Shown one piece after another: positions 54,778 through 63,597 of a stretch of DNA of 64,000 nucleotides (positions within the stretch are counted from its first letter, which is position 1; the number at the start of each line of letters is the position of its first letter). The position numbers were made by a program, and so were the translations under genes. Under the pieces are notes generated by a model, which was not told the DNA's origin, did no database searches, and saw only the letters and a program-made list of their open reading frames with translations. This DNA comes from Halobacteriales archaeon QH_7_66_36 (GTDB lineage: Archaea > Halobacteriota > Halobacteria > Halobacteriales > Haloarculaceae), in assembly GCA_003021175.1 (NCBI GenBank), contig PXQV01000015.1, positions 120,170-184,169 on the forward strand, given 5' to 3'.

Positions 54778-55821
54778 ATGCCCGAAATCGGAGCTATCGG
54801 TGCCGGTGCCGGCACCGCCGCCGCCGTCCACGCTCTCGACGACGCCGTGCCGGACGCGAACGTCACCGTTCTGGAGAAGTCCGGCGGCGTCTGTGGCCGC
54901 GCGGCGACGCGCCGGCGCGACGACGGCCGCTACCTGTACGACTACGGCGCCAACTACGTGAAGTCCGACGACGAGCGCGTCGTCGACCTGCTGACCGAGA
55001 CGCTCGACGACGAGAGCCTCGTCGACGCGAGCGAACCGGTGTACGTCTTCGACGAGTCGGGGTCCGTCTCCGAGGGGCGGGACGCCGACGACCACAAGTG
55101 GAGCTACCGGCAGGGGCTCACCCAGATAGCCAAGCGACTGTTCGACGGCACCCATGCGACGATCCAACGGCGGACGCGCGTCGAAACCATCGAGCGCGAC
55201 GGCGACGCGTGGCGGCTGACCGACACCGACGGCGACACGTGGGGTCCGTTCGAGTATCTCCTGCTCAACCCGCCGGCGCCACAGAGTGCTGCTCTCCTGC
55301 GCGGTGCCGACTGGGACGCGTCGGTCCGATCCGAACTGGCAGAGGCCGCCGAAACCGTCGACTACCGGACCATCTGGACGGCCGTGCTCGGCTACGAGTT
55401 CCGCCTCGATCGCCCCTACTACGGCCTCGTCAACGTCGACAAGAGCCACGAACTGGGGTGGATATCCCGCGAGGAGTGCAAGTCGGGACACGTCCCCGCC
55501 GGCGAGAGCGTGCTCGTCGCGCAGGCGAACCACGAGTGGTCGTGCGACCGCTACGACGCGGACCCCGCGCGGAACGTCGCGGCGCTCGCCGACCACGTCG
55601 CCGACATCATCGGCGACGACCGGCTCCGCGACCCCGACTGGACGGACCATCAGGGGTGGCGGTACGCGCTCCCCGACTCCGGCGTCGACACCGCGCCCGT
55701 CGCCGCCGCGAACGAGCACGGACTCTACCCGGTCGGCGACTGGGTGGCCGGCGAGGCCCGACTACACGCTGCCCTCCGCAACGGCCTCGAAACCGGCGAA
55801 CAGATCGCGGACGCGGTCTGA
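54778..55821 (+). CDS. FAD-dependent oxidoreductase (renalase-like)
   Basis: This 347-residue flavoprotein has the nucleotide-binding stretch IGAIGAGAGTAAAVHAL at the N-terminus, then VTVLEKSGGVCGRAATRR and YDYGANYVKSD, as in renalase-like amine oxidoreductases. The C-terminal FAD motif is LYPVGDWVAGEARLHAALRNG. Starting at 54778 (MPEIGAIGAGAGT) fits both the family and the TATA box. The substrate is unknown; terpenoid or NAD(P)H metabolite oxidation are options. Confidence 0.85.
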   Translation: MPEIGAIGAGAGTAAAVHALDDAVPDANVTVLEKSGGVCGRAATRRRDDGRYLYDYGANYVKSDDERVVDLLTETLDDESLVDASEPVYVFDESGSVSEGRDADDHKWSYRQGLTQIAKRLFDGTHATIQRRTRVETIERDGDAWRLTDTDGDTWGPFEYLLLNPPAPQSAALLRGADWDASVRSELAEAAETVDYRTIWTAVLGYEFRLDRPYYGLVNVDKSHELGWISREECKSGHVPAGESVLVAQANHEWSCDRYDADPARNVAALADHVADIIGDDRLRDPDWTDHQGWRYALPDSGVDTAPVAAANEHGLYPVGDWVAGEARLHAALRNGLETGEQIADAV

Positions 55822-55892
55822 TGAGGGGAACTGCCCCCGAACGTGGGGAACTCATAAGCAACGCCCACGCGAAGGGCACGTGAGTCACGGCA

Positions 55893-56243
55893 ATGAGTGA
55901 CACACGATCCGTCTTCGAGCATCACGTTGACGCGTTCGGCGAGCAGGACCTCGAGGAGACGATGGCCGACTACACCGACGAGTCGGTCGTCGTCACGAAC
56001 GCGGGCACGTTCCGCGGTCTCGACGAGATAGAGGAACTGTTCACGGGGCTGTTCGCGGAGTTCTCACAGGAGCACACGTCGGTCACTGTCGACGAGATGA
56101 TAGTCGAGGGTGAGTTCGGCTATCTGCTGTGGCACGGGGAGACGCCGGACAACGTCTACGACTTTTGCACCGACACGTTCCACATCCCCGACGGCACCAT
56201 CCAGTTCCAGACGTACGCGGGGAAGACGGAGCCGAAGGGTTAG
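55893..56243 (+). CDS. NTF2-like (SnoaL-type) protein
   Basis: This 116-residue single-domain protein has the NTF2 fold pattern: an N-terminal helix pair (FEHHVDAFGEQDLEETMADY), then curved-sheet strands (SVVVTNAGTFRGLDEIEELF, YLLWHGETPDN). Such proteins may be small enzymes or ligand-binding proteins. The stop overlaps the stop of the convergent PhaB-like gene by 4 nt. Confidence 0.82.
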   Translation: MSDTRSVFEHHVDAFGEQDLEETMADYTDESVVVTNAGTFRGLDEIEELFTGLFAEFSQEHTSVTVDEMIVEGEFGYLLWHGETPDNVYDFCTDTFHIPDGTIQFQTYAGKTEPKG

Positions 56244-56977
56244 AGATCCTTCCCGCCGTTCGCGTCGATGACCTCGCCGGTGATGAACGACGAGCGGTCG
56301 CTCGCGAGAAAGTCGACAACCTCGGCTATCTCCTCGACGGTGCCGAGACGGCCGAGCGGGGTGTCCTCGCGCAGGGTGTCCTTGACGTGCTCGGGGAGTC
56401 CCTCGACCATGTCGGTCCCGATGAAGCCCGGCGCGACGCAGTTGGCGGTCGTTCCCTCCGGAGCCAACTCCAGCGCGAGCGTCCGCGTGAACCCGAAGAT
56501 GCCCGCCTTGGCGGTCGCGTAGTTCGCCTGCCCGAAGTTGCCGCCCTTACCGATGAGACTGGAGATGTTGACGAGGCGGCCCTCCTCCGCCGCGGCGAGG
56601 TCGTCGTAGAACGTCCGCGTGCAGTGGAACGCGCCGTCGAGATGCACGTCGAGCACGGTGTCCCACTCCTCGTGGCTCATCTCCGTGAACCGGACGTCCT
56701 GTGTGATCCCCGCGTTGTTCACCAGCACGTCCACCGCGCCGAAGGCGTCGTGGACCTCGTCGCGCATCCGCTCGACCTCGTCGGTCATCGTCACGTCCGC
56801 CTGCACCGCGACGCCCGACCCGCCGGCGGCCTCAACCCGGTCGACCGTCTCCTCGGCCGCCGCGCGCGACGACCGGTAGTTGACCGCGACCTCCCACCCG
56901 TTCTCCGCGAACCGCTCTGCGATACCGCGTCCGATACCAGTAGACGACCCCGTGACAACGCAGGTCTTCGACTCCAT
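56240..56977 (-). CDS. phaB: Acetoacetyl-CoA/3-oxoacyl reductase (PhaB/FabG-type SDR)
   Basis: This 245-residue classical SDR has Rossmann motif GSSTGIGRGIAERF, the structural NNAGITQDV, catalytic Ser in NISSLIGKGG and YATAKAGIFGF with catalytic Tyr and Lys. The end is SFITGEVIDANGGKDL, typical of FabG and PhaB. In haloarchaea such enzymes usually supply (R)-3-hydroxybutyryl-CoA for polyhydroxyalkanoate. No pha synthase gene is nearby, so FabG-like function is equally possible. ATG 56977 (MESKTCVVTGSS) is used. Confidence 0.87.
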   Translation of the reverse strand: MESKTCVVTGSSTGIGRGIAERFAENGWEVAVNYRSSRAAAEETVDRVEAAGGSGVAVQADVTMTDEVERMRDEVHDAFGAVDVLVNNAGITQDVRFTEMSHEEWDTVLDVHLDGAFHCTRTFYDDLAAAEEGRLVNISSLIGKGGNFGQANYATAKAGIFGFTRTLALELAPEGTTANCVAPGFIGTDMVEGLPEHVKDTLREDTPLGRLGTVEEIAEVVDFLASDRSSFITGEVIDANGGKDL

Positions 56978-57038
56978 ACTAGCGGTGGTTGTCAACAAGT
57001 AGCAAAAGTTCTTGGTCGCCGTTCGGCCCGTGATCACC

Positions 57039-58086
57039 CTACCGCGCGGGGAGCCGGACGACGGCGGCGATACCACCGACCGCGAGCAGGCCGCCGAAGC
57101 CGAACGCTGCCGTCCACGAGAGGGTTCCGACGAGCCACCCGGCCGCGACCGGCGCGACGAGCGAGCCGGCGATGGACAGCGTCATCAACACCGCGAGGCT
57201 CGTCCCGCCGGATTCGGGCGGTGACACCTCCTCGACGTAGACGTAGAACACGCCGGTTCCCAACTGCGTGCCGACGCCGGCGAGCAGCAGTGCCGCCGCG
57301 AACCCCCACGTGGAGGTGGCCGTGGCGGCGACGACGAGCGCCGGCACGACGAGCAGGAACGCGCCGACGATGACCGGGCGCCGTCTACGTCGGCATCCAC
57401 GAGTTGAAGAACACGAACAGCGAGTAGGCACAGAAACTGCTGGTCGCGATGGCCAGCACGCGCCGGTCGGTCAACGCCGCGCCGAAGTTCGACAACGAGA
57501 GCTGCGTCTCGTTGCGCACGGGCTCGTCGAGCACGATCACGAACGGCACCAGCCCGACGACGGTGATGCTCGCGTACGCGGCCACCGCCGCCTGCCAGCC
57601 GAGCGCGCCCGCGAGCGACGACCCGGCGACCTGCGCGAGCGTCACCCCTGCGGGCGCGCTCGTCACGAACAGGCTCGTCCCCACCGCTCGCCGCGCCGGC
57701 GGAAACGACTGCCCGACGATGTTCGCGTTCGCCGTCCAGAGCACCACCGCCGCGGCCCCGCCCACGAACCGCGTGAGGAGATACGTCGGATACGTCGACG
57801 CAACGGTCCCCGCGAGCGCGGCGACCACGAACACCACCACGCCGCCCCACACGAGCACCCGGTTGTCGTACCGGTCCATCAGGAAGCCGCCGGGGATCTG
57901 CAACAGCACCCACCCGAGGAAGACGACGCTGATCGACAGCCCCGCGGCCGGTTTGTCGATGCCGAACGCATCGACCACCAGCGGCAGGATGCTCGCCGGC
58001 CCGAACAGGTAGGCGTTGAACCCGGTAGAGACAAGGAAACACGCGGCGAGGACGAGCCACGCCCGCCGCATCGACGTCTCGTTCAT
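57039..58086 (-). pseudogene. MFS transporter broken by an out-of-frame internal deletion
   Basis: The first 230 codons (58086 to about 57390) read as an intact MFS N-terminal half: MRRAWLVLAACFLVSTGFNA, FLMDRYDNRVLVWGG and FCAYSLFVFFNSWMPT. A stop follows at once. In another frame the sequence resumes as the last five helices or so (RRRPVIVGAFLLVVPALVVA to AVVRLPAR). Helix 8 and its loop, about 30-40 residues, are missing at the junction near 57385-57400. A deletion whose length is not a multiple of three is the simplest cause. Organic anion or nitrate/nitrite-type substrates cannot be resolved. Confidence 0.83.
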
Positions 58087-58193
58087 GCGCGCCCTCCTTC
58101 CGGGGCGGACAAAATCTCGGCGGTCGCGGTGATAGACGCGTGGCTGGTACAAGTAGCGCAACAAGTATGAGCCACGCACCTGTAAAGTCGCGT

Positions 58194-58462
58194 ATGGCAA
58201 CGCAGGAGCCTCCAGAAAAACAAAGGTGAGCGACAGCGGCGTCGTCACGGTTCCGGCTTCGCTCCGGCGGCGGCTCGACATCGAACCCGGCGACAAGCTC
58301 CGGTGGAGTACCGACGACGACGGTAATCTGACCGTGGAGATCGTCCGGCAGCGTTACGGCGCCTTCGAGGACTTCGAGCCGGTTCCGATGGGCGGCGACG
58401 GAAGCGAGACGCACGACGTCACCGGTCACGGAAACGACCCGGCGTTCACCGAGGACCCGTAG
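58194..58462 (+). pseudogene. VapB/AbrB-type antitoxin, frameshifted at an A run
   Basis: The ATG at 58194 reads MATQEPPEKQR and stops at TGA after about 12 codons. One extra A in the run CCAGAAAAACAAAGG (about 58214-58228) would join it to VSDSGVVTVPASLRRRLDIE, an AbrB/SpoVT swapped-hairpin domain. The remainder reads DKLRWSTDDDGN and ends with an acidic tail that would bind the toxin. A GTG at 58226 could still start a shorter 78-residue protein, so partial function is not excluded. Confidence 0.72.
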
Positions 58463-58894
58463 ATGCCGGCTGCCGTCGTCGATACCGGCGTCCTCATCGG
58501 TGCTGCCGACGCCTCCGACCACAACCACGACGCCGCGCTCGAAATCGTCAACGCCATCGACCGCGGAGACTTCCCGACGGGCGGCGTCACGAACTACGTC
58601 GTCCTCGAAGCGCTCAACTGAATTCACGAGCGCAAACGACACGTCACCGCCGTCGACTTCTACCGGCGGCTCACCGACTCCCCTGGCTTCGAGGTGGTCC
58701 ACTGTGCCCGGAAGAACTACCAACGAGCCGTGGAGCTGTTCGAGGCCCACGACACCCCTGCCTTCGGCGACGCCGCCACCGCTGCGTACATGCAGCGAAC
58801 CGATACTGAATACCTCTACTCGTTCGACGACGACGATTCCGGTCCCTTCGGGTGGGTGACGCGGCTCAACACCGCCGACAACCCGTTTTCGTGA
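58463..58894 (+). pseudogene. VapC-type PIN toxin with an in-frame TGA
   Basis: It begins 1 nt after the antitoxin stop with MPAAVVDTGVLIGAADASDH (PIN Asp residues), then VTNYVVLEALN. Codon 53 (58619-58621) is TGA where IHERKRH continues in frame, so Trp-to-stop is likely. The rest (FYRRLTDSPGFEVVHCARKN, FGDAATAAYMQRTD) completes a PIN domain of about 143 residues. With the antitoxin frameshift this is a dead or dying vapBC module. Confidence 0.78.
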
Positions 58895-58958
58895 CTTTCA
58901 GATGGAACGATTCAGCACTGTCCGCGCCGGCTTCTACAGGATTCGAGCGTCGGGAGGA

Positions 58959-59031
58959 TAGTCCATCCTGGATTCGAACCAGGGTCGTAGCCCCCAGAAG
59001 GCTACATGATTGGCCACTACACCAATGGACT
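58959..59031 (-). tRNA. tRNA-Gln (anticodon CUG)
   Basis: On the minus strand it folds as a complete cloverleaf. The 7-bp acceptor AGTCCAT/ATGGACT is perfect. The D-arm has GGTGTAGTGGCC, and the anticodon stem TAGCC/GGCTA closes the loop TTCTGGG with CTG at 34-36. The T-arm is CCTGGTTCGAATCCAGG. The discriminator is A. CCA is not encoded. It is flanked by an HNH gene upstream and a decayed vapBC pair downstream of its 3' end. Confidence 0.92.
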
Positions 59032-59121
59032 GACACGTTTGGTGGTTCTACAACTCGTCGCAGCTACTGATAGACGGTTGTCTGGTATCAATATTGCGAA
59101 ACCGCGATGAATCCGGCCGGT

Positions 59122-59937
59122 TCAGTCACCGTCGGCGTGGTGTTCCCTCCTATGACAGTTCGCACAGAGCAGTTCACAGCGGTCGAGTTCACGGCGAATA
59201 GCGTCTCGTGGCTGCGTGTCCGCGACCATTCGTGCGATCCCGGCGGCCTTCCCGTCCGGATGATGGAAGTCGAGACATCTCGGATCGGTCGCATCACACC
59301 TGTTGCAGCCACCGAGGTCCTGCTTCCGTCTCAGGACCAGCATTCGCCGGTCGAGTGGGGGTTCGGAGTCGGTGCGTTGAGTCGGGTAATCCTCCGCGTG
59401 TAGCTTCCGGTGACAGTTAGCACAGATAGGTGTACAACGCCCTATCTCGGATAATATTCGCTTCTTGGAGCAGCCGTGGTTTACCATCCGGGTGACATCG
59501 AGGGTTTTCTCGTCTGTGTGGTGAAAATCGAGACACTCCGGGCGTGACTCACCACATCTCTCACAGTCGTAATTGTTCTGCTTGTGTCCAGTGAACCACC
59601 GACGAAGCGATCGCCGTCGCTCTTCCTTCTGTTGGATGCGGTTCTCCCTGTTCTTGTAGTACCATCGCTGTTGGGATGTGAGTTCTCCCCAGTCGTCCTC
59701 GGTTGGGAGTTCGAGCCACTCGGGTTTCGGTTCGACGGCCGTTCCACCGCTTTCCGCTTGCGTGTACGTCTCCAAGCCGGCCTGCTCTTTCGCCTCGTTC
59801 CAACTCCCAACAAGACGAACTATTGTCGTTGAGGACGGATTGAAACCCGACGCGTCGTACTGCGCTTTCGTCGGCGACTCCCCGAATCGTGCCGCTGCCT
59901 CGCGGAGGGCGTCGAGACACGTCTCGACCGTGGCCAT
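59122..59937 (-). CDS. Homing-endonuclease-like protein with two tandem HNH zinc modules
   Basis: This 271-residue protein has an N-terminal homing-endonuclease-associated repeat (REAAARFGESPTKAQYDASG, then RLVGSWNEAKEQAGL). Two HNH units follow. The first spans CERCGESRPECLDFHH to ICANCHRKLH, the second CNRCDATDPRCLDFHH to LLCANCHRREHH. Both keep the CxxC, the DFHH metal and catalytic His, and the CANCHR zinc pair. It is next to tRNA-Gln and in an eroded patch, which fits a selfish or defence nuclease. Confidence 0.83.
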   Translation of the reverse strand: MATVETCLDALREAAARFGESPTKAQYDASGFNPSSTTIVRLVGSWNEAKEQAGLETYTQAESGGTAVEPKPEWLELPTEDDWGELTSQQRWYYKNRENRIQQKEERRRSLRRWFTGHKQNNYDCERCGESRPECLDFHHTDEKTLDVTRMVNHGCSKKRILSEIGRCTPICANCHRKLHAEDYPTQRTDSEPPLDRRMLVLRRKQDLGGCNRCDATDPRCLDFHHPDGKAAGIARMVADTQPRDAIRRELDRCELLCANCHRREHHADGD

Positions 59938-59973
59938 GCTTCTGATGTCGCGGCATCCACAATAAACATCCGC

Positions 59974-60975
59974 TCACTCCCGGAACCGCTCGTAGGCCGC
60001 CCACGAGGGGTCGGTTCCCGGATGGTCGAGCCGTTCGCCGCCGGCGTACAGCCCGTCACCGTCGCGGACCCGTCCGGCGACGGCTGCGCGCGTTCCGCGG
60101 TCGCGGAGGGCATCGACCACAGCCTCGGCGTCGTCGGGCGCGACCGCAATGAGGAGCGTCCCCGACGAGGTGACTTGCAGCGGGTCGACGCCGATAGCGT
60201 CACAGACGGCGCGGACGCCGTCGCCGTACGGGAGCGCGTCGGGGTCGAGGGCGATCTGGACGCCTGCGCTCGCCGCCATCTCCGCGAGGCCGCCCTGCAC
60301 GCCACACTCGGTGGCGTCGTGCATCGCATGAACCGCGCCGCCGTTGGCGGCGGCAAGCGCGTCTTCGACACACCCCGTCTCGTCGAGCTGTTCCTGTGCC
60401 GTCGCGACGGTTGCGGCGTCCAGTCCGAGCGCGTCGGGGAACATGGTCGCGAACAGGCCCGCCGTCTCTGCCGCAGGTCCGGTGGCGACGACGAGCGCGT
60501 CGCCCGGCTCGGCACCGTCGGGCCGGATCACGTCTTCGTGGTCGCCGACGCCGAGTGCGGTCGCCGCACCGACCCACGGGAACTCGACGCCCGCGTACCG
60601 GGCCGTGTGGCCGGTTGCGACGCTCACGCCGAGTTCGCGGGCGCGTTCGTCAATCGCCCGCCACGCCGCGGCGAACTGCTCGTCCGTCATCGCCGGCGGC
60701 AGCGAGAATCCCACCGCGACGTGTGAGGGCGCGATACCCGACACGGCCACGTCCGCGAGACAGATGTCCAGCGCGAACCGACCGGCGCGCTCGAAGCCGA
60801 GTCCCGGCGGGAGCGACAGCGGGTCGGTGGCGATGACGAGCGCCTGTCCATCCACGTCGAGGACGCCGAAGTCGACGCCGGCCGTCGGCCCGACGCGCAC
60901 GTCCTCCCGGTCCGCGCCCAGACGCGGGTAGACGGTTTCGCGGAGGAACTCGCCGTCGACCTTGCCGAGATCCAT
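59974..60975 (-). CDS. AIR synthase-related (HypE/SelD/ThiL fold) protein
   Basis: This 333-residue protein has the PurM-like fold: DFGVLDVDGQALVIATDPLS, FALDICLADVAVSGIAPSHV, and HDATECGVQGGLAEMAASAG. This arrangement resembles the archaeal HypE-like group rather than PurM itself. No hydrogenase genes are in view. It may be an ATP-dependent enzyme of unknown role. It starts at ATG 60975 (MDLGKVDGEFLRETV). Confidence 0.82.
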   Translation of the reverse strand: MDLGKVDGEFLRETVYPRLGADREDVRVGPTAGVDFGVLDVDGQALVIATDPLSLPPGLGFERAGRFALDICLADVAVSGIAPSHVAVGFSLPPAMTDEQFAAAWRAIDERARELGVSVATGHTARYAGVEFPWVGAATALGVGDHEDVIRPDGAEPGDALVVATGPAAETAGLFATMFPDALGLDAATVATAQEQLDETGCVEDALAAANGGAVHAMHDATECGVQGGLAEMAASAGVQIALDPDALPYGDGVRAVCDAIGVDPLQVTSSGTLLIAVAPDDAEAVVDALRDRGTRAAVAGRVRDGDGLYAGGERLDHPGTDPSWAAYERFRE

Positions 60976-61058
60976 GAGCTAGGCTCGATCGTCGGTGGCA
61001 AAGGTCTCCCGCTCCGGGCCATCGGCACCGCTAAGAGGCGACCGTCGCAAGCGCGTGT

Positions 61059-61634
61059 ATGTACATCGGACGTTTCGTCGTCGTCTCGCCGTCGGTCGCC
61101 GCCTACCGCGTCTCCTCGCGGTCGTTCCCGAACCGACACGTCTACGAGCGGGACGGCGCGCTCGTCGTCGGCCCGACCGACGACGCCCCGGAGACGGACA
61201 ACCCCTACATCGCCTACAACTGTTCGCGAACCGCGGGCGGGACTGCCGTCGTTGGCAACGGGTCCCACGTCGACCCGATCACGGAGAAACTGTCGCTCGG
61301 CTACCCGGCCCGCGACGCGCTCGTGACCGCGCTCCACGCGCTCGACTTCGAGAAGGACGACTACGACACGCCCCGCGTCGCGGCCACCGTCTCGACCGAC
61401 GGCGAGGCGTACGTCGGCTGTGTCCGCCGGGACGCACTCCACGTCCAGCGGGCCGAGGAGCCGACGCTCGTCGCCACCTACGAGAAGAACACACCCGAAT
61501 CGTTCGCGTTCGACGCGACGACCGCGAGCCGGGCCGCCCGCGAGGCGTACGACCTCGACTTCGAACACGCCGTCTGTGCCGCGGCCGTCGCGCCCACCGA
61601 CGACGGCTTCGAGACCGCGTTCGTCAACGACTGA
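61059..61634 (+). CDS. purO: IMP cyclohydrolase (archaeal PurO type)
   Basis: This 191-residue enzyme closes FAICAR to IMP, the last step of purine synthesis. It has the PurO N-terminus [20 protein letters not shown], then [30 protein letters not shown] and NGSHVDPI. Length is close to the 200 residues of known PurO. Divergent from the HypE-like gene across 83 nt; the phosphoesterase gene follows 39 nt after its stop. Confidence 0.9.
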   Translation: MYIGRFVVVSPSVAAYRVSSRSFPNRHVYERDGALVVGPTDDAPETDNPYIAYNCSRTAGGTAVVGNGSHVDPITEKLSLGYPARDALVTALHALDFEKDDYDTPRVAATVSTDGEAYVGCVRRDALHVQRAEEPTLVATYEKNTPESFAFDATTASRAAREAYDLDFEHAVCAAAVAPTDDGFETAFVND

Positions 61635-61673
61635 GCCGCCGATACTAAACGGGTCGCGGCCCTACGTACTGGC

Positions 61674-62327
61674 ATGCTCGTCGGCGTGCTCTCGGACATC
61701 CACGGCAACAAGCCCGCGCTCGACGCCGTCCTCGCCGACATGCCGGACGTAGACGCACTCGTGTGTGCCGGTGACGTGGTCGGCTACAATCCGTGGCCGG
61801 CGGAGTGCGTCGACGCGCTCCGCGACCGCGAGGTGCCGACCGTCGTGGGGAACCACGACCGCGCGGTCGTGACGGACACCGGCTTCGGCTTCAACTCGAT
61901 GGCCGGCGCGGGCGTCCGCTACGCCCGCGAGCAGCTGAGCGACGCCCAGCTCGCGTGGCTCGACGCGCTCCCGACCGAACGCACCGTCGACGGGATCAAA
62001 CTCGTCCACGGCCACCCCGACGACCCCGACCGGTACACGTATCCCCGGATGTTCTCGGCGTCGCTGCTCGGCGACGAGGACGCACTCGTCACGGGCCACA
62101 CCCACGTGCAACACCACGAGCGCTACGATGCGGGCGTCGTCTGCAACCCCGGCAGCGTCGGCCAGCCACGCGACGGCGACCCGGACGCGGCGTACGCGCT
62201 ACTCGATACCGAGACGCTCGACGTGACGGAGCGGCGTGTCCCGTACGATGTCGAGGCGGTCGTGGAACGGGTTGAATCGGTCGATCTGCCCGCCGAAATC
62301 GGGACGCGGCTCCGGAAGGGTCGTTAA
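61674..62327 (+). CDS. Metallophosphoesterase (YfcE/MJ0936 type)
   Basis: This 217-residue calcineurin-like phosphoesterase has the metal motifs LSDIHGNKPALDAV, CAGDVVGYNPWP, VVGNHDRAV, KLVHGHPDDP and VTGHTHVQHH in order. It probably hydrolyses phosphodiesters or phosphoproteins. The stop codon overlaps that of the convergent aspartate kinase gene by 4 nt. Confidence 0.92.
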   Translation: MLVGVLSDIHGNKPALDAVLADMPDVDALVCAGDVVGYNPWPAECVDALRDREVPTVVGNHDRAVVTDTGFGFNSMAGAGVRYAREQLSDAQLAWLDALPTERTVDGIKLVHGHPDDPDRYTYPRMFSASLLGDEDALVTGHTHVQHHERYDAGVVCNPGSVGQPRDGDPDAAYALLDTETLDVTERRVPYDVEAVVERVESVDLPAEIGTRLRKGR

Positions 62328-63511
62328 AACTCGACCGACTGGATCAGCTCCAGCGCCTTCTCGCGCTCGTCCCAGTCGACGAAGACGCCGACTGAGGTGG
62401 CCGAGCTGATCACGTCGTGGACGGTGAGGCGGTTCTCCGCGAGCGGGGTGAGCGTCCGGTAGATGGTACCAGGTTCGGTGGGGAGCCCCCCGCCGGTGAC
62501 GCGGACGACGGCGAGACCGTCGTCGACAGTCACCGACGAGAGCACGTCGTCGGTGACGACGGCGTCATGGAGGATCGTCTCGGCCTCCTCGGCGTGGGCG
62601 GCGTCGACGTAGAAGGTGACGGAGTCCATCCCGCTGGAGACGGCGTCGATGTTGATGTTTGCCTCGGCGAGGGGTGCCGACAGCTCCGAGAGCACGCCCG
62701 GCTGGTTGCGGACGGCGCGGCCGGCGACGGTGATACACGACAACTGGCCGTCGCGGAGGTCGATGAGGTTCTCGAACTGCCCCTCGATGTGGGTGCCGCC
62801 GGTCAACAGGTCGCCGTGCTGGTAGTGGACGACGCGAACGTCCATTCCCTCGGTCTTGTACGCGAGCGCGGAGGGAGCGATGACCTCTGCCCCTCGAAAG
62901 GAGAGGTTGCGGAGTTCGTCGACGGTGATCTCCCCGACGTTGCGGGCCCCCTCGACGACCGTCGGGTCGCCGGTCATCACGCCCTCCACGTCGGTGACGA
63001 TGACGACCTCGTCGGCGTCCATGTAGTTGCCGAGCATGACGGCCGTCGTGTCGGAGCCGCCGCGGCCGAGCGTCGTCACGTTGCCCGCGTGGTCCTGTGC
63101 GAGAAAGCCGGTCACGACGGGGACGAAGCCCTCCTGTGACATCGCGTCGGCCAGCGCCTTCGAGCGGCCCGTCGTCTCGTCCACGTCCACCTCGCCGCGC
63201 TCGTCCGTGACGACCGGCCACTCGCCGTGGCCCGGTTCGAAGAAGCGGGCGTCGACATCGCGGGCGGCCAGCGCCGCCTTCAGCATGCGAACGGCGGTTC
63301 GTTCGCCCATCGAGACGATCTCGGCGCGGTCTGCCTGCTCGGCGTCGAAGCTGATCGCGTCGAGCAGGAAGTCGGTCGTCGACCCCATCGCGCTCGCGAC
63401 GACGGTCACTTCGTGGCCGGCCTCCACCGCCGCGGCGATGGAGTCGGCCGCCCGGTTGACGCGGTCACCGTTCCCGAGCGACGTGCCGCCGAACTTGGCT
63501 ACGACGCGCAT
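62324..63511 (-). CDS. lysC: Aspartate kinase
   Basis: This 395-residue enzyme phosphorylates aspartate at the start of the threonine, methionine and lysine pathway. The N-terminal kinase domain has KFGGTSLGNGDRVNRAAD, VVTGFLAQDHAGNVTTLGRG and GSDTTAVMLGNYMDADEVVI. Two C-terminal ACT domains (about residues 265-395) probably mediate feedback control. Nested palindromes stand upstream (63537-63586) and may be an operator. Confidence 0.94.
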   Translation of the reverse strand: MRVVAKFGGTSLGNGDRVNRAADSIAAAVEAGHEVTVVASAMGSTTDFLLDAISFDAEQADRAEIVSMGERTAVRMLKAALAARDVDARFFEPGHGEWPVVTDERGEVDVDETTGRSKALADAMSQEGFVPVVTGFLAQDHAGNVTTLGRGGSDTTAVMLGNYMDADEVVIVTDVEGVMTGDPTVVEGARNVGEITVDELRNLSFRGAEVIAPSALAYKTEGMDVRVVHYQHGDLLTGGTHIEGQFENLIDLRDGQLSCITVAGRAVRNQPGVLSELSAPLAEANINIDAVSSGMDSVTFYVDAAHAEEAETILHDAVVTDDVLSSVTVDDGLAVVRVTGGGLPTEPGTIYRTLTPLAENRLTVHDVISSATSVGVFVDWDEREKALELIQSVEF

Positions 63512-63536
63512 TCGATCACCCGAACTGCCGTACGGT

Positions 63537-63586
63537 CGTGCATGGGAGCCTTACCCTACCGGACGGGATAATCCCTTCCATGCACG
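63537..63586. promoter_or_regulatory. Nested inverted repeats upstream of aspartate kinase
   Basis: CGTGCATGG (63537-63545) and CCATGCACG (63578-63586) form a perfect 9-bp inverted repeat 32 nt apart. Inside it GGGATAATCCC (63565-63575) is a perfect palindrome with one central base. The group lies 26-75 nt before the lysC start codon, over the promoter region, and may be an operator or an mRNA-leader structure. Confidence 0.5.
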
Positions 63587-63597
63587 GAAGCGTTGCC

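Noticed and set aside
31259-58621. UGA recoded as tryptophan or selenocysteine
   Set aside because: TGA is the normal stop of many intact genes here (for example livF), the two TGA codons lie in genes with other lesions, and no selenocysteine-like context was seen.
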